Source of the DNA: Parastagonospora avenae f. sp. tritici 18332-5
Lineage: Eukaryota; Ascomycota; Dothideomycetes; Pleosporales; Phaeosphaeriaceae
Direction: 5' to 3'
Assembly: GCA_022559985.1 (NCBI GenBank)
Contig: JAFJTR010000028.1
Coordinates: 186,001 to 250,000, forward strand
DNA length: 64,000 nt
Below are positions 24,001-35,355 of this stretch, piece by piece. Under the pieces are notes generated by a model. It did no database searches, was not told the origin of the DNA, and saw only the letters and a list, made by a program, of their open reading frames with translations. How positions within the stretch are numbered: the first letter of the stretch is position 1; each line of letters begins with the position of its first letter. The position numbers and the translations under genes were made by a program.

Positions 24001-24845
24001 ATGAAGTTCACCACGGCCATCAGCTTCGCTTTTGCGGCGGAAGCTGTGAACGCAGCAGCGTTGCAGCCTCGTCACTGTACGTGCTCTTGACATTAGCCAT
24101 GTTCAGACGAATCACTCATCTCTCTAGACACTTTTCCATCCACTGGGAGCGGAACATGGTCGACCGTCCGACAGACTGTGAACTTCCAATCGAACGCGGG
24201 ACTCAGTGACGTTACTTCGGATCAGATCCGATGCTACACCAGATCAGGCCAGACGGCTCCCCAGATCCAGAAGGTTGCTGCAGGTGGTAGCGTTACCTTC
24301 ACCGCGTCGCCGAACATTTTCCATCTTGGCCCCATCCAGTTCTACATGGCGAAGGTGCCGTCGGGTCAGACAGCTGCGACTTGGGATGGCGCTGGCACCG
24401 TGTGGTTCAAGACATACGCTGAGCCGGCTACGGTTACGAATGGCCAATTGAGCTGGGCAAGTCTCAGTACGTATTCAGCAATTATCGATCATATTGCAGA
24501 ACACTAACAAAGAGAAGACAAGGGTAGTATTACTGCCAATATCCCGAAGAACTTGCCTTCAGGCGACTACCTTTTGAGGATCGAGCACATCGCCCTGCAC
24601 CAGGCGAGCAATGTTGGCGGAGCACAGTTTTACATCTCCTGTGCCCAGATCAACGTTACTGGCGGAGGCAGTGGAACCCCTTCACCTCTTGTTTCCTTCC
24701 CGGGCGCCTACTCGGCAAATGACCCCGGTATCAAGGTCAACATTTACAATGTAAGCTGTCTTGGTTCCCAATCGCTTTCACCAAGCTAACGCTACAGTAG
24801 GCGCGATCATATACTCCACCCGGTCCGGCCCCCTGGACTGGCTAG
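24001..24845 (+). CDS. AA9 lytic polysaccharide monooxygenase, secreted
   Basis: Copper enzyme that oxidatively cleaves cellulose or other beta-glucans outside the cell. Four exons: 24001-24076, 24128-24466, 24518-24750 and 24801-24845 (introns 50-51 bp), 230 aa. A signal peptide (MKFTTAISFAFAAEAVNA) precedes His25, which must become the mature N-terminus (HYTFPSTG). SDVTSDQIRCY, the second brace His in NIFHLGPIQFYMAKVP, TWDGAGTVWFK, HIALHQ and the axial Tyr in GGAQFYISCAQI all match AA9, and the C-terminus GPAPWTG is usual. Odd: the residues AALQPR lie between the likely signal-peptidase site and His25. The last intron ends in a tandem acceptor CAGTAG, and use of the first AG would give an immediate stop. 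No CBM1 follows. Confidence 0.92.
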
Positions 24846-25497
24846 ATGTGTGAGGAGGAGCCTCAAGATATTTCTCCAATGAGTGCCTATTGTGGTCGTT
24901 CTTAAGTTTTGTTAAAATGCGAAAGCGCGAAGATAGCTGGAATCCTCTTGAAATTCTACAGCCCAGCTGCACAGTTGATCATTCTGTGTTACCAATATGT
25001 GAGAGTGATACACTGCATCATTGTTAGATATCTAGCAATAGCCCTTTTTTGAAGTCTCCAATTTCGAGCAAGCTTCACAAGTCGAAGTTATGCCACTTTT
25101 CGCCTTTACCCTCTCCATCTTAGGGTGCGGGGTATCTCCACATTATGAATTTGCAGCAGCTGTTTGATGCATGGCTCTGAACAAAGGTAATCGCTATGCG
25201 TATGTACAGATGCAAGGATCTTAGATATTTAAAAGACGTGGTTCGCGAGTTTCCCAGGATGACATCCAGATGCAAGCAATTGGCGTGGATAATGCTCTAG
25301 CGACCGTTTTGGCCGTGATGCCGTTGGAAAGCGTCATCCGAGTCCTTGCTTGAAATAGATAAGTAGCATCTGCCAATGTGGGGTAGACTACCGTAGTGAA
25401 TTGTTCCTGAATCAACGATTGCTGTCAGATTCAGATATCTGATCGACTCGTTCATACACTAAAAGCTTCACGTCCACACTATTGGGTCAGTAGCACT
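24846..25497. other. Intergenic, 0.65 kb
   Basis: LPMO 3' region and methyltransferase upstream region. Nothing distinctive seen. Confidence 0.45.
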
Positions 25498-26426
25498 ATG
25501 GCCACCAACAGCGCTGCCAACGGTGATTATGATGAGCCATATTGGCTCGGCCGCGCATCTGAAGAGCAAAAACGTCTGATCAAGCAACACGGTATCTGGA
25601 CGAAGTAACGTGACCTTGAATACTAGTCGGGAGCGTAAATCCGCAACTGACACTACACCACAGAGCCATCGGCTACTCCCTCCACCCCTCAATCGCCCCC
25701 AAACTCCCAGAAAACGCCCGCATCGCTGACGTCGCAACCGGTACTGGCGTATGGCTCCAAGACATCGCCTCCGTCCTGCCCTCAACCTACACCTTCCACG
25801 GCTACGACATCTCCTCGGAGCAATACCTCCCCGCTGAATCCCTCCCATCCACCGTCTCTCTGCACTTCCTCGACTTCAAGAAGCCCATTCCTTCAGAGCT
25901 TCAAGGCACATACGACCTCGTCAATGTGCGGCTGATCACCGTGTCCATGGGCCCCTTCAACATCTGGCTCGAGACTCTGACTAACATCATCACGCTGCTC
26001 AAGCCCGGCGGCTGCATCACCTGGACGGATGGTAACTTTCTGATCAAGCGCGGTTTCCGCGGCGCGAGTGCGACGTCGACGGCGGGCTTTGCACTCACTG
26101 CGGGTCAGAATCAACTCAACAGCACGCTCAAGAAGCGCTTCGGATTCTCGTTTCCAGATTTCGACGACTTGTTTCGCAGCGCGGGACTCAGGGATGTCCA
26201 GGTCGATGTGATTAGCACGGATCGGTTGGTGGAGCAGAGGCGCGATTTCACAGAGATTGGGATCGGGGCGGTGTTTGGGGGGTTGGGGAATTTGAGTAAG
26301 GTGGAGGGGGAGGGGTATTGGAGTGCGGAAGAGGTGCAGGAGAGGAAGAGGGCGGCGGTGAGGGACATGGAGAGTGGGGCGTATTATAGGTGGGATATTC
26401 ATGTTGGAGTTGGGTTTAGGGAGTGA
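25498..26426 (+). CDS. SAM-dependent methyltransferase (LaeA/UMTA-like)
   Basis: Class I methyltransferase of 289 aa, two exons 25498-25604 and 25664-26426 (59-bp intron). Starts MATNSAANGDYDEPYWLGR. Motif I is IADVATGTGVWLQDIA, followed by YTFHGYDIS (acidic ribose-binding end of strand 2), LHFLDFKKPIP, YDLVNVRLI (motif post-I) and LLKPGGCITWTD (motif III). The spacing from EPYWLGR through AIGYSLHP to motif I is the pattern of fungal LaeA-like and secondary-metabolite methyltransferases. Substrate unknown. No biosynthetic backbone gene is adjacent, so a role in a local cluster is not supported. The 3' end is unusually purine-rich. Confidence 0.85.
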
Positions 26427-28624
26427 GGATGGAGATGAGATAATGATGCTAACATTCTGATGAAAGTATGAGGTTGTTTCACGAGTGAATGCGAGCAATT
26501 CTTATGGTTCGAATTCTTACTACTCGTTCTACTCTCCCTGGACCTCATAGTTGAGATAGCTTCCAGTATCGCGAAGTGACACGAGTGTGCCGTATACTTG
26601 TGAACCTTGCCTTCGGTGATGGGAAGTAGCATCATGAAGTTGGTTCCTTGATACAGTCCACAAACATGCATCCTCCATCGATTTAGAGAAGACTTGCACT
26701 TCCTGCTCAAAAAGTAGCGGGCAAGCTTTCAAAGCACCTTTGCAACATTTAACATTCTGGTCGCCGAATGCAAGCTCTTCTCCATGTGCAGCAGCAAGAG
26801 GGTAGCAATAACTCGCGTATGTGTTGCTCATGATCTTGTGAGCCGTATGATACGTTGTCAGAAAATCAAATACCATCAAAGGCGCGTTGTGCCATTATTG
26901 TTGACGAAGCCCAACTATACGTGTTGCATAAAGGTCGAACACACTTAAAATTGCCTCAGGGCATGCCACTCGATCTCGATTTGTCAAATACAAGGGAATC
27001 AACCCTGGCTTACCTTACTCGCGAAAACTTGCCACACTATATATACGCCATTATGACTAGAGGTACAATTAGAAAGACCAGAATTGATGTGTTTTGAGGA
27101 CTGGTATCTGCTAGAAGAGAGAATAAAGGACCCGAATATCGGGGACTTCCGCAAGAAGATTGTATGCTGCGCCTCGCTGAGAGGAGAGGAGGAGATTCTT
27201 CTTGTGACGATGACAGTCTAAATCGCAAATGTACGGCGCACACGGCCTTGTGTATCACCCTTCCCAAACCGGAATGTCCACCCGACCACTGTTAGGTAGA
27301 CACGTGACTCGAGTATCTTCCTGATAAGTTGAATGAAAGTTGTATTCGCAGCACGCTTTTGTTGTAATTGAACGAACGGGAAGACTGTGCGATATAAATA
27401 AGGATCTATTATTGGCCTCAAGTTGGTGGAAGGGAGGCCTTAAGAGCATGTCGGTGCTGGCTGTGGAGCAGGAGTTCTCCGCAAGCGTTCCTTCAACGGT
27501 GGGGTGACGCCATCTGCAACATTTGCATATTGATGATCTTTTGCTAACCCAAACAACAGTCCGACACCTTTCGTAGCCTTTTCGGATGGGACGGAAGTCG
27601 ATTGCGCGTCTCGCAGCTCTCACACATGGATCTTGACAAGATTTATGTAACCCAGAGGTGTGGACAGAGAAAACACCGAAAGACCGTGCCGGAGATGTTG
27701 GATCTGCCACCTGCGCCGCTCGACACACGTCTTACCAAGTTCAAATTCTTGTCAATCAAACAACAAAAGGACCGACAGCGCGTATGCGCCGCCATTATCA
27801 GGGCTTACACACTTTGTTAGCATACGTATCCCAGCATGGGCAAATTGCGCATCTCCCGCATGCGAAACAGGGCTTTGGCAAACACCCACAAGCATCACCA
27901 AGCCTTGGGTTTGGAGCGACCTGCCCGTCCAGTATCGTGGCTTTTCAGGCGCAAGCCATGGTGGTATGAGCAGATGCACGTGGCGAATCTCGTCGCTTGC
28001 TTAAACAACGTGCAGAAGTTGGATGCAAATAGCCCACCTAGACCGTGCCTCAAGCTTTTTGGGAGTGTGTTGGTGACCCTGGCCACTAGAGCGTACATTC
28101 AGCCAATTACATCTTCGACTTGCGATGGGTCACGGGCCTAACCGAGCGCGATTTGGGCGTACGCTGAAACGGTCCGTTTCCAGTCACTCGGCGCCAGTCT
28201 TCAGTCGTATACAGTGGCTGTGCCATTCCCTGTGGTAAATCTTCACCGAAGCAATTGCCCGTCAAGGCAGATTTGAGCACTTCAGCGACTGCGCGTATAC
28301 AGATTGATCGCCTGTTCCAGCTGCTATAATTCGGAGGGCACTTCCCTTGGGTTTGTGGAACTACGGCACCCTTCCCATTGGAGAACCAGTGCTTACATCG
28401 TGCATGTCAGTTTCCCAGACACTATACGAGGTAACGGGCACGCTAATTCATGGTCTAGGCCTATCCTTGCCCAGGCGCATCAAGACTTATTACTGTTTGC
28501 AGAACCCCGAGTTGTTATATCGCAACATTCAGCCCTTCCGTTCTTTGCTCTGTATCTCTCGGTCCATCTCACCTTCACCATCAGAAACTCCAAAAAGGTC
28601 GCGCTTTCTTATAAATCGCCCACT
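26427..28624. other. Intergenic, 2.2 kb
   Basis: Several frames of 100-157 codons on both strands, none with recognisable motifs or consistent codon bias. No RNA gene or repeat family seen. Confidence 0.45.
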
Positions 28625-29273
28625 ATGCAGCCTTCAAATATCCTTCTTGCGCTTCTCGGTGCTTCGGCTACACTGGCCGCTCCAATGGATCACCGCCTCG
28701 AGGATATCCAATGCCGCTGCCTTTCCTTCTCGACGGACGCCAAACCTACGCCTTGCACGTACATGGAGTCGCAACGAATGGACTGGCATACTGCGAATTC
28801 TCTAGCAGAGGACTACGAGCTTGAAATCCAATTTGCCAGTCAGCACACCATCTCCAACATCATGTCTATCCGTCGGCCATTACCGGACAGTATCTTGGAC
28901 GCCATCAGTGAGGCGGAAGTCATGCCAGTTCAAGAGGAGGATTTGATGCAAAGAAGGAATAAGATTGTTTGTGGTTTTGGCGAGGAGGTCAAGCATTTGG
29001 GCAGTCATAGGGCCATGGAGCCCGAGTGTCACTTCGTCAGCTATGCCGTGGCTGCGCTGATGGCTCTGGTTGTTGTGTACCTGCTTGCCGAGTACGTTTG
29101 GTCAAGGTGTGTATTTCTACTCAACGATCTCACACACCATGGCTCACATTGTTCGTAGATTCTTCTCACAAGGTGCCATCAAGCTGGATGGCGATGAGAA
29201 GACTCTCATGGCCAAGTACGAAGCGCCCCAAGAACGGTCGAAGAAGGATGCTCCGTCGACGCTCCTGTCATGA
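28625..29273 (+). CDS. Small type I membrane protein, unknown function
   Basis: Two exons, 28625-29106 and 29159-29273 (52-bp intron), 198 aa. I chose the ATG at 28625 because it gives a clean signal peptide (MQPSNILLALLGASATLAAP). The lumenal part holds a Cys-containing stretch (IQCRCLSFSTDAKPTPCTY), a WHTANSLAEDYE segment and a region with DLMQRRNKIVCGFGEEV. A transmembrane helix follows (YAVAALMALVVVYLLAEYV). The short tail begins after the intron (RFFSQGAIKLDGDEK) and is rich in charged residues. The intron falls just after the transmembrane helix. I do not recognise the family. A secretory-pathway or plasma-membrane location is likely. Confidence 0.7.
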
Positions 29274-29889
29274 GGATCATCCGCTATGACAACAGCAGAA
29301 GAAGCAGATGGGCCGCTTCTACTAACCACCCCTCCCGCAGTCTCAAACTGGCCTGGACCCGACGACGCTTTACCAATGGAATCCTCCACGGGCTGACCAC
29401 CACGATCACTATTCAGCTGCTCTTGTAGTCTGCGGCGTTGATTGTCACGACCTGACCTTCACGGGCGCAAGCACTTGTATTGGTGGCTGAATGACGCGAT
29501 TAAAAGAGCATGAAAAGCAAACACACCAGACACTAGCATCACCAACACACAAACACAGCCCGCCCACGTGCCTGGACATACAAACGCTTTTCTATGTTTC
29601 GGTCGGCTCCATGCTTTCCGGGTGCTGATGGGTCCGACAATGCCGCACCAACGACCACCGAGGTCGCATGTTCCGAGTGGGTGAAGTTTTATGCTCAACG
29701 TGGATTTGAAAAAAAAACTCCGCGGACTAACAAAGTCCCTTTACGATACCCTTAAACTCTTTTTCTTAGTGTAAATATGTTATATACATAATGTCAAATC
29801 ATGTCAAATCCTCACTCGACCAGTTCTTGTTGCACAATTGCCTGGAAGCAAGAGCGCACCCTACGCAATATACAGTGCAGTTATCCACT

Positions 29890-29911
29890 GAGACAGAGAG
29901 ACAGAGAGACT
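29890..29911. repeat. (AGACAGAG)n short tandem repeat
   Basis: About 2.5 copies of an 8-bp unit (GAGACAGA phase) between the convergent genes. Confidence 0.65.
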
Positions 29912-30028
29912 CTCACAGTCAACACGTGTTTGAGTTTGTAATTTTCTTCATTTCCTACTGCAGCAGACCCAAGATCCGCCCTCTCGAGCCCACAACGCTC
30001 TATTATGCTTAAAAAAGGGTTTCTGTCT

Positions 30029-30054
30029 ATATATATACACACACACACACACAC
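30029..30054. repeat. (TA)n(AC)9 microsatellite
   Basis: A short TA run passes directly into nine AC units (30037-30054). Confidence 0.85.
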
Positions 30055-30477
30055 GCGTAACATGCCAGCATTCCAAAAAGTGCAAGAAAATCGACTCATT
30101 ACAGGACGCCACCCTTGATGTTAGAGAGAAAAAATAACTTTGTAGCGCATATCCATGTGGCAAGAAGAGCTGAACAGAACAACATGTGCAGAGAGAGAAG
30201 CAGCCAGCAATCGCAACCCGGGGACGAACATGCAAGAAATGAAGCAGAGCAGACTAAAAAGGACACGCTATATGGTTTTTGGGTATAAACGCTTTCAAGT
30301 TGTCTTCTTTTCCCCAGAATACGTCCGTCAAAAACACAGCCTTTTTCGTATAGAGAATTTATCCAATTATGCCCCAGAAGATTTATGTATATGGTCATGG
30401 TATCGAAAAAAGTTCAAAGTGCGGCTTCGTGTATTGGCCGTTGGCGGGGATGGTGGCCCTTTCGAGGATGTAGTTGT

Positions 30478-32143
30478 TCAGCCTGCTGATTTGGGCCATT
30501 CGTACTGCACTTTTGGCTCGTATAATCTGCGGATTACTGTCAGTCATTGGCCCCTTTTGAAAACTCCCAGTGAACGAGGTGCACTCACATGAACGTTTCG
30601 TATCGTACCCCCCTCTTTTGGTCTTTCTTGACCCTCTTGCCGTCTTTGCTGCTTTCTGAGCCGCCGGCTTTGTACAGCATTGGCTCGAAGCCCATGACGT
30701 CTTTCCACCTCTTGATGAGATGTCTCCAGTAACACGACTCGGCCGCTTGCGTCAGGTAGCGTTCCCTAAACACAGCGACGCTGTTGTCTGCTATGCGCTT
30801 CGCCTTCTCGGGGTGGTCGAGCAAGTCCTCCATCGCAGGCACCAAGTCGGAGAAGTCGCGCTCGACCTCGACAAAGTTCTGGTTTGAGCCGTTGTTGCGG
30901 AAGAGGTAGTGGTAGTGCTGTATCCACTGGAGCTTGTGCGAGACGATGACGGAGCGGCAGAGTTGGCGGTACTTGAGAGAGCCGGAGTAGGAGCGGCCTG
31001 CAGGATCGTCAGTTTTGATCATAGTCGCTTGCTTCTGAGGCCTTGAAGGCGGAAGCTCCGTATCGTCAGTCATACCCTCAGCATGTGCAATGAACATGTA
31101 GTTGCACTGATCTACCGGGCCAAGGAATTGCTCCTTGAAGTTGGGGTCCGTCCACTTGAGCTGCCCGACGTCGCTCCACGGCTTGCCCTTTGCGGCGTCG
31201 AGCAATGCTCTCCGCAGTTTAGGCGCAAATGTGATCTTGCCGCGCCAAACAAGCTTCTCCTGTTTCTGATCCCATGGCTCCACGCTCTCGCGCTCTATTG
31301 CTTCAATCGCTACCTCATCCAGCGTGCCAAGCGAGGGCATGTCCCAGCTCCAGAATCCAAAGTCGGGTATCAGCCAGAGATGGTGGTCCTGTACACGGCG
31401 AGCGAGCGACCACATTGGTTTGGTTGGTTGTGCGGGCAGATCTTCGACGGAGAAGACGAACTCGATATTTGGGATCTCGGTGGTCGCGGGCGCAGAGCGG
31501 ACAGATCGGTACATGGCGCTGAGGGATGCGACGGCTTTCTGTCGGTTGACGTTGTCGACCAGGTAGGTCTCGAGGATATAGAGCTGTTCTTCCGTTCAGC
31601 TCGAGCACTTTAGCACAAATGTCCGGCGCAACGTACCTCTCGATCATAAATCATGCCGCGAACCATGCCCTTAGTAAGGTCAAAACTTGAAAGATCCTCC
31701 TCGGTGACCTTGCCCCATCGGTCGCGCAACTTGACCGCGCGCTCAATGTCCTCGTACTGCCCGGGGAATGCACTTTGACACTGCTCCTCGTCCAGGCCAT
31801 AGTTGTTTCTGTCTCTCTTGTAGGTGAAGGTCCAGGGATCGGCGTCGGTGGCATTCTCGGCTAGAAGCGCCTGGTTTGATGCGCAGTCCAAACATGTATC
31901 GCACTGGAAATTGGAGCTGAACTGGCACAAACACCTGCCAGCGGGCAGAACGCCTTGTACCATGCCAGGTAGATGCGGGTTCTCCGTCCGGGTGCCGTAG
32001 AGTATGGAGCATATTAGGAGAAATAGCAGGGCGCATGTTGACACAAAGAAGAAGGTTAGGATGTCTGAAGCACCAGGGCAGCGACGGCGGTAGACCGTCT
32101 TGTCCTTGCGCTCTTCGACCACCCACATCTTCTTCATCAGCAT
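30478..32143 (-). CDS. GT90 family glycosyltransferase (CAP10-like), type II membrane protein
   Basis: Four exons: 32143-31637, 31583-31076, 30997-30589 and 30526-30478 (introns 53, 78 and 62 bp), 490 aa. The start is the first ATG in frame; coding sequence may begin in an upstream exon, because an acceptor-like AATACAG precedes an open segment RDAPNDLESR. A short basic tail and one helix (ILTFFFVSTCALLFLLICSIL) anchor it in the Golgi. Then follow a Cys-rich stem (CLCQFSSNFQCDTCLDC), and the catalytic domain with DFGFWSWDMP, KLVWRGKITFAPKLRRALL, YMFIAHAEGRSYSGSLKYRQLC across intron 2 and YHYLFRNNGSNQNFVEVERDF. The family includes fungal CAP10/CAP59-type xylosyltransferases and animal POGLUTs. 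Acceptor unknown. Intron 2 is 78 bp and stop-free. Confidence 0.88.
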
Positions 32144-33451
32144 GTCCGAAAGCGTATCCCGGCGCGCAGTAGGCCGAGGCACCGTGGCGGGAAGATGGGA
32201 CACGCGCGACTCGAGGTCGTTGGGCGCGTCTCTCTGTATTCAAGCGTGGTTGGCAGTGGACGGCGGCGACATGGATGACGATGGCGCAGTCAAGTGTGTA
32301 CACCTAAAAGGACAGTCTGTTCCCAAGTATAGCGAGGGCGGCGATCTGCAGCGGCGGTGGGTTGTTGGGGCCAAGACGGGCCTGAGGGGAGGCGGAGGAG
32401 TGGCAGTGGGAGGTAGCGGCGGGTGGGCGACCAAGCAATTGTAAGAATGGCAGACAACTCTTCAACTTCTTTGCATGACTATGAAATGCAAGTGAGCCCC
32501 ATGTCGGTCTTGACGCTAGAAGCTGTGGAACGCGTGGTTGGCGGTGGTGGTGGGAAAAAAGGAGCGGAGACTGGACCCATGATGAGGTCGAACGGTGCGA
32601 TAGGCCGGCGCGCTAACATGGGTGCGAACTTCTGCCATCAACAATTGTATAGCCAGTGCGACCTCATCGCGAATATACGGCGGCAGAGTGACTTGGCATG
32701 AGTGCGCCTTGTGTATGTCGAGGCCTTATACTCTGGTCCATATACCACTGCACGTCGAGTCCACGCTATCGCGGACCTGAGTACACTGCTGCCGCGAGCA
32801 TGGCGCCCCCATGACAATTGTCAAACACGCGCGGCCTCTGGGCCCATGGCTCTTCATTAGGGAAGGTGTCCTGTCGCATCATAGCGATCATGGCTCGTCA
32901 TAATACTACCCTACCGTTTCTGCCGCCACAATATTTGCGCCGAGAATCTCAACGCATTCGCCGATTGCCATGACAGAATCGGGACTATGGAGCTACCATG
33001 ACGCCGCCCTTCTCGTTTCGCAACCACGCGTTTCCACGTTTCAGCCGCCTCGCCTCGCAATGTCTGTGCATAAGAGTTGAGCCTCAAGACTTACCGCTAG
33101 TGGCGACATCAGAGGATTTTGAAAATCCTAGTCTGCTATTGGCGGTAGATCTGTCACTACCAAGCTTTTACCGTTGTTGTCTATTAATAATAGACATAAC
33201 TTAATCGCTACGTTCGCGAATTTTTAAAATCGTATCATGTAAGTTACTATCTTCTTTATAACTTACTACTTCTCTTAACTTTTCGATATACTTTCCCTAT
33301 CTCTTTTCTATCTAGTCTATAAGATCTCTAACTATAAACAAACACAAATCATCGACCTTGCAATTCCATCTGTTACATTTCTCCTGGAAGAGTGAAGGTC
33401 GTAGACAGATAGACATGTCGGAACGTCATCTCTTCTGGTCCCGAGAGCAAA
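32144..33451. other. Intergenic, 1.3 kb, with an AT-rich island
   Basis: Upstream of the GT90 gene (an N-terminal exon of it may lie in the first 200 bp) and downstream of the next minus-strand gene. The right end contains an AT-rich stretch listed separately. Confidence 0.45.
33170..33350. other. AT-rich island, possible RIP-degraded repeat relic
   Basis: About 180 bp that is markedly richer in A and T than its neighbours, with TTAATAATAG, TATAAC and CTATAAGATC-type words and stops in all frames. Such islands in ascomycetes are often remnants of transposons mutated C-to-T by repeat-induced point mutation. No terminal repeats or transposase trace remain. Confidence 0.4.
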
Positions 33452-35114
33452 TCACGCTCGCTGTGCAGCTAGATCCAGCACGGCCGCCATCTCCATACAG
33501 CATGGCCATGGTAATTGCAGCAAGATTTTCTGATACATGACAAGTGACTGCATACCGCCATATCTCCCCCGACGGCCTTTGTTCGAATAGCTGTGCCAGA
33601 CAGTCAGAGCTGACAAGAAGGTAACTGCGGGTAGCCAGATCGACATTCTGTGATTCTTCACCTTGATAGCCAAGTCAACGTGCTCGAAGACCTCCCACGC
33701 CACCTCCAATGCTTCATCAGGGATGGTCATTTGTTCAGCCAATTGCACAGGACGGATCATACCGCCACAAGCCAGGCTTGGAAGTTCTGCGATGCTCGGA
33801 ACTGTGAGATAGAGCTTTGTAAAGTAGTGTAAGGCGAGTACATCATGGTCCGCTTGTTGGAGGAAGTGGCTTTCCCACCGAGCGAGCGCGGTGTTGAACA
33901 CTTCGACAGCATTCGCGAGCTCTGATCTCCAGGTGAGCGGCCGGTAAGGATTCCACGGATCTGGACGTATAAGTGCACTTAACGACCCAAAGTACGTCTT
34001 GTGAGTTCGTATGATGTTTGAGAGAAGCGCAATGGACAATGCTAGAGCGTCTCCGCGATTGCCTAGATCGTTTGGAATAGCTTGACCAAGAAGCAGTGCA
34101 TCATGGATCATCTGAAATGGATAGCCCGTTTGTGGCATGCGAAATGACAGCTCGCTGACTGAGTAGTTTGGCGCGGTATTGCTTTGCAGGCCGTGAATTA
34201 TATCGATCAGCAGCATGTAGCATAGAAATGCGCTGTCGTAACCAGTCAGTTTGGATTCAACCCGCACTCGAGATTCCTTTGGTTCCACTCGCCTCTTTCC
34301 TGCCGGATGTCTTTCAGAAGTACTCGATACAGTATATGCAGAGCGAGAATCGTCGGTCATTCGGGTTCGTCTTATGATCTATTCGAGCTCAGCAGCGAAT
34401 CTTGCGACGCTGGTCCATACCCACATTCGCCACGTTACCAAGAAGCCCCGCTGTCTTTCGCTTGATTACACTTCCTGATGCCAGTATACCGTATGTTGAC
34501 AAAAGAGCTCCCTAGTAAATGCTGAGGATATGGGCGGAATTCGAAAGTGCTCCGTTCAAACTCACAGCAATTACTGCCCTCGCGCTACGGGTTTCGCGAC
34601 CATCGACTTCCAGCATAGCCAGCCAAATGTGGAAGCCAGCTTGAAACAGGTGCTCAGATACGGCGTATGATGTATCCTGCGTCTTTGCTGGCGAGTCGGA
34701 GAAGACCGAGGCAATACAAGCCAAAGCCAACGTCAGCTGTAGATACGGCGGGTTTGATTGAGCTGCGATTCCCTCGACGCTGATCTCACTGAGGTAGACG
34801 TGTGTTCCAAACGTGTCGCAGTATTCACGACGCAAGGCTGCAAGCTCATCATCCGTCGGGATGGCTTGCAGGCCATGTAGAAGTGTCAATGGGTATGTAT
34901 GTGGCAGTGAGTCAGCTTCAGCTATGGGCGTGGCAAGAAAAGAATCCAGATCCAAGGAAGCAGCATTTTGACAGACTACGTCACCCTCGCCGTGCATCAG
35001 AGCTGTCCGGAACCGTTCTACGACCGAGACCGGTGGTACCTGGTGGGAGTCGACCGCAGCCCAGCGGCTTGGATGTCGCTCAGCGGGCCATACACTTGAT
35101 GTTTGAGCTTCCAT
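33452..35114 (-). CDS. Fungal-specific transcription-factor-domain protein lacking a visible DNA-binding domain
   Basis: Three exons: 35114-34566, 34511-34425 and 34378-33452 (introns 54 and 46 bp), 520 aa from the ATG at 35114. The introns have good donors (GTGAGT, GTGGGT) and remove the in-frame stops. The product has the helical middle-homology fold: DELAALRREYCDTFGTHV, PYLQLTLALACIASVFSD, SEHLFQAGFHIWLAMLEVD, LLSTYGILASGSVIKRKTAGLLGN, ESKLTGYDSAFLCYMLLID and LNPYRPLTW-type segments. No zinc finger is seen. An open segment upstream to about 35337 (SDFDDLPSVQMWRGW) can be joined only through a 37-bp intron, so the true 5' end is uncertain. It is head-to-head with a C2H2/Zn2Cys6 regulator whose ATG is at 35356. 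Confidence 0.65.
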
Positions 35115-35355
35115 CGTTAACTTTGCTGAATAGAGATTTGAGATGATGTGTCAAATCCCAACCCCGCCACATCTGAACGGACGGAAGGTCATCAAAGTCC
35201 GAAGGTGCGCCACGATATGGTGACGCGGATGGTTGGGGTAAGTCAGGTGGAACACCTCGGCTAATGGGGTCACCTGGGCAGTACGACCCCAATCCTTTCT
35301 CAATTTTAGATTTGCTCCCGCGCCATTCCTTAATCCGTTGTCAAGGTTGAATGAA

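Larger units (their letters stand above)
29274..30477. other. Intergenic between convergent genes, 1.2 kb
   Basis: Both neighbours point into this interval. It contains two microsatellites (listed separately) and a poly-A run near 29709. No gene recognised. Confidence 0.5.

Noticed and set aside
26501..26525. GGTTCGAATTC resembling a tRNA T-arm
   Set aside because: No matching T-stem (TCC end missing), D-arm or acceptor stem around it; not a tRNA.
26529..26879. 116-codon minus-strand frame after the methyltransferase
   Set aside because: Cys-containing but without signal peptide or regular Cys spacing; looks like chance.
32607..32619. 13-bp word GGCGCGCTAACAT shared with the 14587-14599 repeat
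   Set aside because: A 13-bp match between two places is expected by chance many times in 64 kb.
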